From: Diplolepis rosae
Taxonomy: Eukaryota; Arthropoda; Insecta; Hymenoptera; Diplolepididae
DNA: 64,000 nucleotides
Assembly (NCBI GenBank): GCA_030998225.1
Contig: JAPYXD010000308.1
Span: 754,001-818,000 of the forward strand
Reading direction: 5' to 3'
Shown: piece after piece, positions 44,831-55,946 of the stretch
Numbering within the stretch: the first letter of the stretch is position 1
Layout of the letters: every line of letters starts with the position of its first letter
Position numbers and translations under genes: made by a program
The notes under the pieces: generated by a model
Database searches by the model: none
What the model saw: only the letters and a program-made list of their open reading frames with translations
Told to the model about the DNA's origin: nothing

Positions 44831-45240
44831 CAGACATTAGATTTTCAATGTTACTTTGAAGAATAGCGTTGTACGAACTGCGTGTACTTCTAAATTAAAT
44901 CCTGATTGGTTCAAATTGTGAACATTCTCCTCTCTTAATAACAAAATGCTCAATTTTACATAAGTTGCAAATTCCGAAGGTTTCTTCAATAATTCTTCCT
45001 TATTTGTTAATTGTTTTCAAGTGACAAATTTATTCTAGGTTTTTAGAATTCCATGTTTCAATTTAAAATTTAAACCTATTTCAAAGAAGTCGCGAATAAA
45101 TAACGAGACGAGTGAACTTCTTCCCTTGCTTTCGCTGCCCATCTTTTTAAATCTAAATCATGGATGGATAACAAATTAATTAACAACTTGTGAACACAAT
45201 ATTTTTTATAACAAATATATAAATATATTTAAAATTTTTA
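44831..45240. other. No recognisable feature
   Basis: AT-rich spacer. No open frame or repeat end. Confidence 0.4.
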
Positions 45241-45361
45241 AAGAATTTGAAATCTTTCTGTGGAAAGAAAAACGTTTTCGACTGCGCTGGGATTCGAGCC
45301 CAGGTCTTTCGAGCAATCGACCGGTAATCGAAAGGCCTGGGCTCGAATCCCAGCGCAGTTT
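45241..45361. repeat. tRNA-like SINE hairpin
   Basis: TTTCTGTGGAAAGAAAAACG then GACTGCGCTGGGATTCGAGC, mirrored by GGCCTGGGCTCGAATCCCAG and CGCAGT. It is the same inverted tRNA-like unit as at 20581, cut short on its right side. Confidence 0.75.
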
Positions 45362-45667
45362 ATGGTCGTCAAAATGAATTAGATAACTTGAATCAATTTC
45401 CAGTTGTTTTTGTTAACCAAAATATTTGAACTTCGAAAGTTTAGCATGGGGGTACGTAGGAAATTGTAGGGAATGTAATGTTTTGCTTGAAGTGTGCATG
45501 CTTAACAGTGGTAATGACTACTTCCCGCATCAACCTGAAATTGATAATTTTCAGTATGCTTTTGACGTCTGAGAAACGCCACATTTCATGAATATGTTAT
45601 AATAGTACATTGTTAACAAAGTGGGTGATATAGGAGATTCCTTACTCGGTTAAAATACTATATTCTT

Positions 45668-45955
45668 CACATACCGCGAAGCGGAATGCGATTTCGCGGC
45701 CTGGCGCGAAACAGCAAAAATGATCGATTCCACGATCGATTGATGCAACCACGCCTTCAACAAGTACGTGGCATTTCTCTTACGCAGAGAGCGGTAAACT
45801 AATAATTGAAGTTGGAGTTCTAATATTTCCAAACTTTCCCGTCATTCGTGTGGAAAAGTAAGTTTTATCACAAGGACTCATCATTTGTCGTGGAATTGAT
45901 CATTTTTGCTGTTTTGCGCAAGAGCTCCAAAATCGCATATCCTGTGCGGGCATAA
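45668..45955. mobile_element. MITE, ends CATACCGCGAAG (copy B)
   Basis: Left CATACCGCGAAGCGGAATGC and right GCATATCCTGTGCGGGCAT are inverted. The blocks GGCGCGAAACAGC and GATCGATTGATGCAACCACG match copy A at 37229. Confidence 0.75.
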
Positions 45956-46144
45956 GAAAACACTCATTTTTATATGTTATTCAAGCATAAATGAGTGTTA
46001 CAAGTTTTTCTAAGTAATATCTAGAAATATTTGTGTTATAAATGAAAGCCTTCATTCAACATCACTCTATTTATTTTGACAGCACCATGTATCTCTTAAT
46101 CGCATAATATGCATTCTCCATGTTCATAGAGCTATCAAAAAATA

Positions 46145-47355
46145 TTAGGTTGGCCCAGAAGTAATTGCCAATTTCACATATACATGTCTTTGACCATCTT
46201 TTTGAATGGCTTCTTTCAATGTCATGATTTTTTTCCTTCTGACATTTGTCAGCTGTCACTCTTAGCTTTATTTACAAACAAATTGCGCGTAAATTCGTTT
46301 ACAGTTGTTAGTTTGGCATCAACTTTAAGATGGTATGTAAAAAGGAGCATTTTCTTCATATTTTGCTTTTTTATTTTCCTATAGGAAAGAACGCTGCACA
46401 GGCTCCTAAAAAGTTATATGATGTGTATGGTGAGGAAGCCTTAAAAGACAGACTAGTGTCGAAATTGGTTTGATGAATTCCGTTCTGAGGATTTTTCACT
46501 CAAAGATGAGCAACGTTTAGGTCGGACAAATGAAGTTGATGATGACGAAATAAAAGCCATAATCGAATCAAATCGTCATGCAGCTGTGCGAGAGATTGAA
46601 GGAATGTTAAAAAATACCCAAATCAACAATCAACCGTCATATTTGGATTCCACATGAATTGTAAGAAATTCGTTTTACAAAACGCATCAACGCTTGTGAT
46701 TTGCATCTTAAACGCAATGAATTCGATCCTTTTATGAAACGAATTATCACTGGTGATGAAAAATGGAATGTTTACAACAACATCGTTCGAAAACAATCAT
46801 GGTCCAAGCGTGATGAACTACCACAAACAACATCGAAAGCTGAATTGCATCAAAAAAAGATTATGCTGTCTATTTGGTGGGATTGGAAAGGTGTGGTAGT
46901 TTTTGAGCTGCTACCAAGGAATCAAACGATTAATTTGGATGTCTACTGTCGTCAGCTCGACAAATTGAACGCGCTGGTCAAGAAAAAACGGCCAGAATTG
47001 GTCAATCGTAAAGGTGTAATTTTTCACCATAGCAACGCTACACCACACACATCTTTAGCAACTCGCCAAAAATTATTATGGCTTGGTTGGGAAGTGACGT
47101 TACATCCACCATATAGCACTGACCTTGCACCATCGGATTACTGTTTATTTCGATCTTTGCAGAACTCCTTGAATGGTAAAACTTTCAATGATGATGAAGC
47201 TGTGAAATCACACTTGGTTCAGTTTTTTGCCGACAAAGACCATAAGTTCTACGAGTGTGGAATCATGAAGTTACCATAAAGATGTCAAATGGTCATTGAA
47301 CAAAATGCAAAATATTTGTATGAAAAAATTGGCAATTACTTCTGGAACAACCCAA
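46145..47355 (+). mobile_element. mellifera-like mariner, complete ends
   Basis: Termini TTAGGTTGGCCCAGAAGTAA and TTACTTCTGGAACAACCCAA with TA at 46143-46144 and 47356-47357. The sequence differs from the mariner at 21107, though the transposases are relatives. Confidence 0.9.
46330..47325 (+). pseudogene. mellifera-like mariner transposase, inactive
   Basis: It starts MVCKKEHFLHILLFYFPIGK then NAAQAPKKLYDVYGEEAL. Two frameshifts and stops disrupt the helix-turn-helix region (46440-46690). From 46701 a long frame is open: RIITGDEKWNVY has the first Asp. FHHSNATPHTS has Ser in place of the second catalytic Asp. STDLAPSDYCLF has the third, although the usual PYSPDLAP is PYSTDLAP. A stop at 47277 replaces the Glu of KLPER, and the natural C-terminus follows to about 47325. 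It cannot be active. Confidence 0.9.
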
Positions 47356-47357
47356 TA

Positions 47358-48240
47358 GTGATATTGAAAGAAGGCATCGGAATATTTTTTCGAAGTACCC
47401 GTTTTCTTTTCTTTCTATGGACATAGAAAATTGGAATTTTTATACATGTGTGAGAAACAAGGATATCCATCGGCCATCCCTACGTATTTCTCAATTTTAA
47501 CTTGATCCTGCTAATCTCTGGAGTTGCATTTCTGAGTTAAACAAATTCTCACAGGTGGTGTTAATTGAACCATTATTCTCTGCATAGGTATTTGACTGAG
47601 CCCAAAATCACTAGATTCGAAATTCAGTGTTAAGCGTCTACTACTTGGGAATATGTGATTACAAAAATTTGCACATGTTCTTACAAAGCAATTCTTTCAA
47701 GAGCTTATTCCTTTCATTGTCTTCGCTTTACAATGGTTTTCAAATTGGATGACTTCCTAGTAAGCTTTAGTGATTTCTTGGTGAGGGCTGGCGATCTTGA
47801 GGTTGTTTGTTTCTATAGATCTTAAAGAGGTGTTTGTAGTCAATTGAGATTATAGCAAACTGTAACCATGGGCACATTGGTACCTACCCCTTTATAGACG
47901 ACACAATGTTTGTAGTTTCTTTAATCTCCTGAGAATGCGTACGAATTGACGTAGACCTATTCTACTTATCCTTGTCAGTAAATCGGTGGAATAGAGCGTC
48001 ACCTACCTCCACTTTAGAAACTAAGAAGGAGAGAGAGAGAGAGTGAGAAGGTGAGGTTGGTGAAGTTCTCTGACTTTACTACCGCATGCGCAGTTCTTGT
48101 TTACATTTCTACGGCTGTGGCAGGTTAGGTTACGTATCACGTGATCGATTAACTGTCTGGAAAATGAACGCAGGGTTCGTTAGTGAAACGTGACAGGGTT
48201 TGGTAGGCTAGTCACATTTCAGTTACTTTAACCTATACAG
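47358..48240. promoter_or_regulatory. Spacer with a promoter-like patch
   Basis: 48000-48200 is GC-richer than its surroundings. It has an NRF1/ewg-type CCGCATGCGCAGTTC (48081), a palindromic TATCACGTGAT E-box (48135) and a GA-repeat AGAGAGAGAGAG (48031). No coding exon is evident nearby. 47358-47990 shows nothing. Confidence 0.3.
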
Positions 48241-49547
48241 CAGTGTTGCCAGATTAGGGGTTTTTCGACCAGATTTAGGGGATTTTTGGTCCTTCAGTGA
48301 GAAATTCAGGGGGAGAAATTCTTTAGTGGGAAAATTTAGTGTTTTTTTTTATTCAGGGTTTTTTTAGGGGTTTGTCACATTTTATTTTAAAATCTCTGAT
48401 ATCCTCCAATCACCGTAATTGTTTAATTTGAAATAAGCCAAGTGATTGGTTGTACTTCCTAACCGAATATTAACGCTCAATTTCATTAGTTTATTGTACA
48501 AGTGTGTTGTCATGACCAATCACAAGTAAATTATAACTGTTATCTTTCCTTTAAATAGTCAATACAATTTCCTGAAAAAAGAGCCATATTTATAATATTC
48601 TTTGATATCATCAACACTTTTAAAGGCATTAGCAGCGATTAAATATTAATCAATATAATTTCTCATTATTTACTGTTTTGAAACAAATTCCTAATTTTAA
48701 AAACGCGCGTCATTAAACGTTAGGTTGGCACAGCTACCAAAAGCGAACGTTCTCGAATTTCTTCAGAAATTCCTATGAAATCCTTTCTTTTTTTTAAAAA
48801 AAAAAAAATATATATACAAAGCGTTTAAATATTGAAAAAAGTAAAATTCTTCATGTACATATACGAATTTTACTATTAAAAAAAAACATTCAGGATTTAG
48901 TGAAATTTTTTTTTTAGTGGAAAATAGGAACTAATCTAGGGGGAAAGCGACCGTTGAGTGAAGATAGGTATAGGGGAGACATCCAGGGCGATTAAATGGT
49001 CCAAACCTAGCGGGGAAAGACGCCAGGGGTAGGTAAAGTTCCGGAACCAACCACGGGGATCGACACTTTCGAAAGTCGACAAAATCTCATGGATAACAAG
49101 TAAGTTGTAGGAGTAAGGCCCAAACTTGTGTTGATGAGACTGCAGCATTCTTGATGGTTCAGGTAGTCCTCGTCGATTCAACCCTAGCTTGTCGACAGAA
49201 TTTCACAAAATAGCTTTTTACCTCTTTTCCTTCTACTTCGCTCTTTACTAGTCTTTTCCTAAAATCGGATATATATTTTTAAAAAATATATATATAAAAT
49301 TAAAATAGTAGATTGTATTGACCCTTGATTTAATTCATAATACTTCTAAAGCCAATGCAAACGTACCAAGTATTATGAATTATATATATATATATATAAA
49401 ATAATACATAAAAGAGTATATGTAAAATATTTTATATTATAATTTTTATAATATAATATATATGTATTTTATATATATATAATATTATGTATTATATTAT
49501 ATTTTACATTATAAATTCTGTAATATAAAGTTCATTTACATTTAATT

Positions 49548-50450
49548 TAGACCCATTTTATAGTTCACATGTATAAATTCACTCATATAATTTTATTACA
49601 ATGTTATCCGCCACACGTGCTATTCTTTTAGGTTCTCTTTAATAATTTCACAGTAAAAAATAAATTTTTTTTGTACAGTTTTTTGTTACAGTTTTACTGT
49701 ATCCAAAATTTAGTTATTTAGTCCAATTTTATAGTGTCAAACTTGTAATTCTTTTTTACATCATTTTTTAACAGTATGTTCATCGGTCACACATTCAAGA
49801 TTTTAAGTTTCTTCCTCTGTCTTTTTACAAGAAATTTTTCTGTACAAGTTTTTTACATTTTTACATTATTCTTACATTTTACATTTTTAACATTTAGTTT
49901 ATACCATTTATAGTTTCACTTGTACAATTTCATTCATATCGGTTAACCAAAATTGTTATCTGTCACACGTGTTACTTTTAAGTCTCTCTTGTTAGTATTT
50001 CTTTCAAATTAAGGCTTTACGCCTTTACTTTTTAGCAAATTTAGTTATTTATACCAATTTTTTAATTTCAAACTTGCAATCCTTTTACATTATTCTTAAC
50101 ATATTTTTCATCGGTCACAGTTTCAAATTGTTCAAGTTTCTTAATTTGTATTCTTATAGAAATATATTTTTTCTTTACAGTTCATTACAATTCAGTTTTA
50201 GACCAATTTTATAGGTTCACATGCATAATTCATTTATATCATTGTATTACAATGTCTCTAAGGTTCTTTTTAGCAATTTTACGAAAAAAATTTTTTTGTA
50301 CAGTTTTGTTACAGTTTTTCTGTATTGCAAATTTAGTTACTTATCCCAATTTTATTTTCACACCTGCGATTCTTATATCACTTTTTTACTACAATGTTTA
50401 TCCGTCACACGTTCAATTCTTAAGATTCCTCCTTTGTATTTTTTATAGAA
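49548..50450 (+). repeat. Six-unit satellite in alternating A/B order
   Basis: Units begin at about 49548 (A), 49720 (B), 49900 (A), 50052 (B), 50200 (A) and 50340 (B). A units share CCATTTTATAG-TTCACATG-like sequence. B units share CAATTTTAT with AACTTG(T/C)AAT and CATCGGTCACA. Most units contain the motif GTCACACGT or a variant. Period is about 150-180 bp per unit and 290-350 bp per dimer. It leads directly into the hammerhead motif. Confidence 0.65.
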
Positions 50451-50454
50451 ATAA

Positions 50455-50503
50455 ATTCTCACTGATGAGGACTCCAACCTGAGTCGAAACGTTTGAAAGA
50501 ATG
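50455..50503 (+). ncRNA. Hammerhead ribozyme, type I, intact core
   Basis: In order: stem I strand TCTCA, core CTGATGAG, stem II GACTC/GAGTC with loop CAACCT, GAAAC, cleavage triplet GTT (50491-50493), and return strand TGAAAGA. All invariant core residues (CUGAUGA, GAAA) are present. Stem III is reduced to a C-G pair, as reported for Penelope-type hammerheads. GGACCCTAAAGCCAA downstream ties it to the Penelope element at 24150. Cleavage is predicted from the motif, not shown. Confidence 0.7.
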
Positions 50504-52787
50504 TAATAACTGAGTTTTCATCATTTCTGGACCCTAAAGCCAATTTACACATATATCGAATATATATAAAATATTTTATATTATAAATTTTTTATTATAA
50601 TATATAAAAGAATATATATAAATATTAAATATATATAAATAAACCATGTATTAAAATTAACAATTTTTTTTTTTAAATTTATTACATATTTATTGACAAA
50701 TTGTTTTCAATATTCTTTCATTATCTTGATTACAATACTGAAGACATATAGACAATATAAATAAATTATCAATGATGATATTTTGAAAGTTAATTTTCAT
50801 ACAATATAATTTTCGTTTATACAATACGGTTACAAAGTTAATATTATTCTCTATAGGGATACAATAATAATTGCTTTTTTAAAAAAATTTACAATTCATA
50901 GAAAAATTAAAATTAAAACAAAGTATTGCTTTTAATATATAATAATTTGTTAGAGAATGTTAGAGAAAAAAGATTCTGTACAACTTGACCGTTTCCGATT
51001 TTTGAAAATGAATTCTTTAATGGCTGAAATTGTGAAAAAACAGTTTTTCAAAACAAAATTATAAATATCAAATCCAAGCACTTGCAGGTGCAAAGTGTAG
51101 GCGTTATAAACGGATTTTTACAGAGGATCAATAAAATCTTGACTTAGTTTCTAGATCTACAGAATTATGACATGGAAGAATATTGTTATTTGTACGAATG
51201 CATCAATATTTTTCTTTGGATTTAAAAAAATTTGATTGCAAACTAGTTCCTGTAAATTATTTGTCTTAATTTAGTCGATTCAATGGAATTTAATAAATAG
51301 ATGTTATTCAATAAAAAATAAATGACAGAATTTACGTAAATCAATTATTTGAGTCCCCAGCAATTTTTAATTATGATTAAAAATGTTTTTTTATTACCTA
51401 AACAGAGAAAAATCATTTCAATTAATCTATAGTAAAGAAGTAATAAAGTTAAAATGATTCATTTTTTATTTTTGGTTTGTAATATGTAATAACTTCCAAA
51501 AAAAAATTGTGAATATTTTTATTTTTTCAAAATATAAATCCGATCTTAGAAAAAGACAAGTCAAGAACGAAGTAGAAGAAAATTCATTTATTTTTTATTG
51601 AATATATTCTATTGATTAAATTCCATTGAATTGATTAAAATAAGTCAGATAATTTACAGGAATTAGTTTGAAATCAAATTTTTGAAATTTAAAGAAAAAT
51701 ATTGATGTATTCGTCCAAATAATAATGTTCTTTTGTGTCATAATTCTGTAGATCTGAAAACTAAGTTAAGATTTTATAAATCCTTTGTAAAAATTCTTTC
51801 ATAACGCCTATACTTTGCACCTGTAGATAGATGGATTTGAGATTTATAATCTGAAAAGATGACGATCGAAAAGATGGTTCTTTATAATTACATTGCTGCT
51901 TTACAGTAAATGCTAAGTAGTCGTAAAAGAGCCCTTTCACCTTTCTTACTGTGAAATTCTATAAAATAACTTCAGATCTGAAGCTGGTCATTTACATTCT
52001 CTAACAAATTATTATATATTAAGAGCAATACTTTGTTTTAATTTTAATTTTTCTAAGAATTGTAAATTTTTTTTAAAGCGGTTATTATTGTATACTTATA
52101 GAGAATAATATTAACTTTGTAACCGTATTGTATAAACGAAAATTATATTGTATGAAAATTAAACTTTCAAAATATCATCATTGATAATTTATTTCCATTG
52201 TCTATATGTCTTCAGTATATATAAATATATATATAAAATACATATATATTATATTATAAAAATTATAATATAAAATATTTTACATATACTCTTTTATGTA
52301 TTATTTTATATACATATATAATTCATAATACTTGGTACGTTTGCATTGGCTTTAGAAGTATTATGAATTAAATCAAGGGTCAATACAATCTACTATTTTA
52401 ATTTTATATATATATTTTTAAAAAATATATATCCGATTTTAGGAAAAGACTAGTAAAGAGCAAAGTAGAAGGAAAAGAGGTAAAAAGCTATTTTGTGAAA
52501 TTCTGTCGACAAGCTAGGGTTGAATTGACGAGGACTGCCTGACCCATCACGCATACAGCAGACTCACCAACACAAGTTTGGGCCTTACTCCTACAACTTA
52601 CTCCTTATCCATGAGATTTTGTCGACTTTAGAAAGTGTCGATCCCCGTGGTTGGTTCCAGAACTTTACCTACCCCTGGCGTCTTTCCCCGCAAGGTTTGG
52701 ACCATTCAATCGCCCTGGATGTCTCCTCTATACCTATCTTCACTCAACGAAGCGACTCAGCCATCTGGCAACACTGCTCTACAGGAA

Positions 52788-52928
52788 CATGCTGATTAGA
52801 AAGAATATGTTATCTAAGAAATACATCAAGTGCTTATGATTCTGAAAAGGCATAATGATATATAGAAAATTAAATATGAAAATTAAAATAATAATATCAG
52901 TTAAGCATTTGCCCTAAAATCAGTTTCT
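52788..52928. other. No recognisable feature
   Basis: Short AT-rich spacer between the foldback and a coding-like fragment. Confidence 0.4.
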
Positions 52929-53150
52929 TTAGTAGGTTAGATCAGCCGAGCAGTTCAAATTAAACCACAAAGTAATAGCAAGAAGATTTAACTCAACTGG
53001 CCACTCGAGGAGGAAGTTGCTCCCTATTTCAGATTTAAGTTCTTCTAAATTCAGATATTTTTCCCCTTTTGTGCTTATAGCTGGCGGATCGTGAACTTTG
53101 GCATAAACGTCTTTTACGACATAAGGATATGGATCAACCAGTAAAGCTGA
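52929..53150 (-). pseudogene. Unidentified coding-like fragment or exon
   Basis: The minus strand is open for 73 codons without an initiator. It reads SALLVDPYPYVVKDVYAKVH, then DPPAISTKGEKYLNLEELKS, and later FLLEWP, to a stop at 52929. Residue use is balanced and unlike chance frames in this AT-rich DNA. It is preceded directly by TTATTGATTTAG, a plausible splice acceptor. GTTGAGT after FLLEWP is a possible donor. Alternatively it continues, after a one-base shift, from the frame above (53134-53328: HPLICALLCPKHSAKK...). I do not recognise the protein. It is either a host exon or a decayed transposon gene. Confidence 0.35.
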
Positions 53151-53655
53151 CTAAATCAATAAAATCAATTTTCCCCAAGATTTTTCCACAATAATGAATT
53201 TTTTTAGCTGAATGTTTAGGACATAATAAAGCACATATTAGGGGATGACTGTAGACTTTAATTAGTTTTAAACAATTAAAAAAAATGTTTAATGGAAAGT
53301 TCGAGAAAAGTAATAACAGCAAGTTCAATGTTTAAAATTCGACAAATTGAGGTTAGAATTTGTTTTGAGCGGTATAAATATAAATTTAAATAAATATATA
53401 TATTTTTTCAATTATAGTTTATTCACAGATAAAAATATTATGAACAAAAAATAACAATACTTATAATGCATCAAAAATGTCAGCAAAACATGTTACTAGT
53501 TCAGAGGCATGCTTCTAACCTCTTGATATTTTTGAATTAAAAATACTGAACTTTATTCTTTTTATTCAAATTGTTTGATTTTGAGGCGTCGTTTAATTTG
53601 TTGGTTGCATAAGTGGGTTGGTGTGGTCAGTGAAAAGTCAGGGAATTATGTTTGT
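53151..53655. other. Unassigned DNA
   Basis: Contains the minus 64-codon frame 53134-53328 noted with the neighbouring fragment. The rest is AT-rich with no recognisable repeat. Confidence 0.35.
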
Positions 53656-53658
53656 CTT

Positions 53659-53845
53659 CACTAGAAAAAAATGCTATTGAATCAGAAGCATATCTTTCCA
53701 AAAGCATGTATACTATGAATTCATAAAAATATACTACAAGAACCAATAAATATGTTACTAATTCTGTAGCATATTGATTTGAATCCGTGATATACATGCT
53801 TTTGGAAAGAAATGCTATTGATTCATTAGCATTTTTTTCTCAGTG
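53659..53845. mobile_element. 187-bp CACTGAG MITE
   Basis: The left end is slightly mutated (CACTAGAAAAAAATGCTA) and the right end is intact (TTTTTTTCTCAGTG). It is about 90% alike to 44643-44830. Confidence 0.9.
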
Positions 53846-54202
53846 TAGTAAAATCAGGGATATGACAGGTAATCTTTTTTAGAATGGTGCAATTACTCAT
53901 TTAATTTTAAGATTCGAAGACAATTCCTTGTGAAGCTGCGTTGAACCAATTAATTCGATTCAATAATAACCGGCTGCCTAATATTCTGTGTCCATTCTTC
54001 TTTTTTGTTTGATATTTCCTTAGTACTTTGGCATGACCTCTTCCCCAGCGAGAAGCATAGTTCAATGAAAGAGAACCAATATTCGCTGACATGAATCGTA
54101 TTATAGACTTCTGTCACATGGTGAGAGACAAGTAACTGATACTACTTTAACGTTATTTCCTACAGTGCTGAAGTAATTTTAAGGAAGGCATGTAAGCAAC
54201 TG
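53846..54202. other. No recognisable gene
   Basis: AT-rich DNA. A 61-codon minus frame at 53907-54092 has no domain. Confidence 0.35.
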
Positions 54203-54375
54203 CACGGAGAAAAATAGTTGGAGTAATTTTACTCGACCCTGTCGCTTAAACTTGGGACATTAGGACATTTCATCATCTTTTAAATCCTACACGGAGAAAA
54301 ATAGTTGGAGTAATTTTACTCGACATGTCGGTCAAACTTGGGACATTAGGACATTTCATCATCTTTTAAATTCTA

Positions 54376-55829
54376 AACGGAGAAAAATAGTTAAGGTAAT
54401 TTTACTCAACTCTGTCGATTAAACTTGTGACATAAAGACATTTGAACATCTATTAAATCCTAGTTGGGTAAAATCCATTTGATATATACCTAATTCACCC
54501 AAAGTGAATAACAATAAGCCTTACATAGGGAATAGTAAGGAGTTGAGTAAAACGTTATCGACAACAGGGCACCAACATGCGTCAGGGGGTTAACATGAAA
54601 TGTATGAGTATATCACCGACGCTTGAAGTGCTTCAAACCGTAGTTGGATAAAATGAGCATTGGGCGTATTATTTGAACTGGTAATGGTATGGTTCTCTCA
54701 AATAAAAAAAAATTCTTACCTCGAGCCTGCCAATAGTCATCCGGTACATACATAAACAACTTACAAATACATTCACACCATTCAGACGTAGCCAATCACA
54801 TTTCAAATTACAAATACACTTAAACATATAACCTTACATATATAAACTTAATAACTACACTTATATATAGTACGATACGCTTTCGTCAAATCACGCACAC
54901 GCTCGCTTACAATCAAACATAAAATTTGGAACTTTCTTATATAGTGACTGGATGAGTTATTCAGAACTTGTGAGAGTAAGTGCCGTCAATAAAATTTTTT
55001 AGCCTTACACAAGTAAAAAAAAATCAACTTTTTTCCTAAATGATTAATAAAATATTTTTAAAAATTAATATAATTAATCAATTATTATAACTATGATTAT
55101 TGATATATATAATATAATTATTAAATTACATTTAGTATACATTTTTATTATAACGACGTATGAAGTTTAGCGAAACTAAATTTTCAAATGTACATTAAAA
55201 AATTGCATTATTATTAAGAAGTATTTTGTATAAAAACATTTAAAAGAAGGTTCTTTTATTTTCTGTGTTTTATATTTTCAAAATATAGATTTTACATTTG
55301 CGAATTCCAAATTATTATTCTGCCTGAGTAATTTATGTGAAATTTCATATTTTATGTAATACACTTATCGACTTTTTTTTGTTTAAATTTTCATAATATC
55401 AATTTAATTTTAAGAATTTAAGTTTTTGAAATTAAAACTTTTTTATGTGTGCCCAAGGCGCAGATTACTTTTATTCGTTCCTGCGTGAATAGTTGTAGCT
55501 GTTGGAATAAATCTTGCGATTCACGGTTTACTCAACTCTCGATTGAAGCGTAGAGTAGAATGAACGGAAAGCTCTACTATTTTTGTGATTTAATAAAAGA
55601 TTGGTTTTTTATAGTTATACTACGAGTAATAATATATATATTCAAAAAATTTGAATGCACGCTTTCATACTTCACCCTACACTTCTGAATTTTACTCAAC
55701 TTTGATTCATTTTCGAACATTTAATATATCAAAAATAAAATCAGTGATACTAAATAACTTCTAACTTGTCCTTATGTCCCAAATTTGATCGGAAGTTGAG
55801 TAAAATTACTTCAACTATTTTTCTCCGTG
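54376..55829. mobile_element. E1, complete reference copy (1,454 bp)
   Basis: It runs from AACGGAGAAAAATAG (first base mutated) to ATTTTTCTCCGTG, with TA on both sides (54374-54375; 55830-55831). Terminal repeats extend about 60 bp imperfectly. No ORF over 61 codons. The site it occupies is the TA that other E1 copies carry in AAATCCTAGTCGGG, so it inserted into its own kind. One arm carries a consensus splice donor (GAGGTAAGAA) on the minus strand. Confidence 0.85.
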
Positions 55830-55946
55830 TAGTCGAGTAAAATGAATTTGATAAATACTTAATTCACCCAACGTGAATGATAATGAGCGTTGCAGAGGAA
55901 ATAATGAGGGATTCTGTAAAACGTGGTCGAGGACAAGGCATCAATA

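Larger units (their letters stand above)
48241..52787. mobile_element. Large foldback structure
   Basis: Outer ends GCAGTGTTGCCAGAT (48241) and ATCTGGCAACACTGC (52773) are inverted. Arm A 48938-49490 pairs with 52222-52770 (for example GGTCCAAACC, GGGATCGACACTTTC, GTCGACAGAATTTCACAAAA). Arm B about 50737-51330 pairs with 51583-52218, leaving about 250 bp at the centre. In the left arm only, a 1.25 kb hammerhead-linked satellite (49490-50736) separates A from B. 48258-48937 on the left also lacks a right counterpart. No transposase is seen. The 81-codon frame at 48936-49181 lies in arm A. Confidence 0.7.

Noticed and set aside
46365..46385. Intron-like GTATGT...TTTTCCTATAG at the start of the 46 kb mariner gene
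   Set aside because: The interval translates in frame into the normal mariner N-terminus (EHFLHILLFYF), so it is coding.
49380..49510. TA-rich palindromes as a replication origin or attachment site
   Set aside because: Simple (TA)n expansion present in both foldback arms. No supporting motif.
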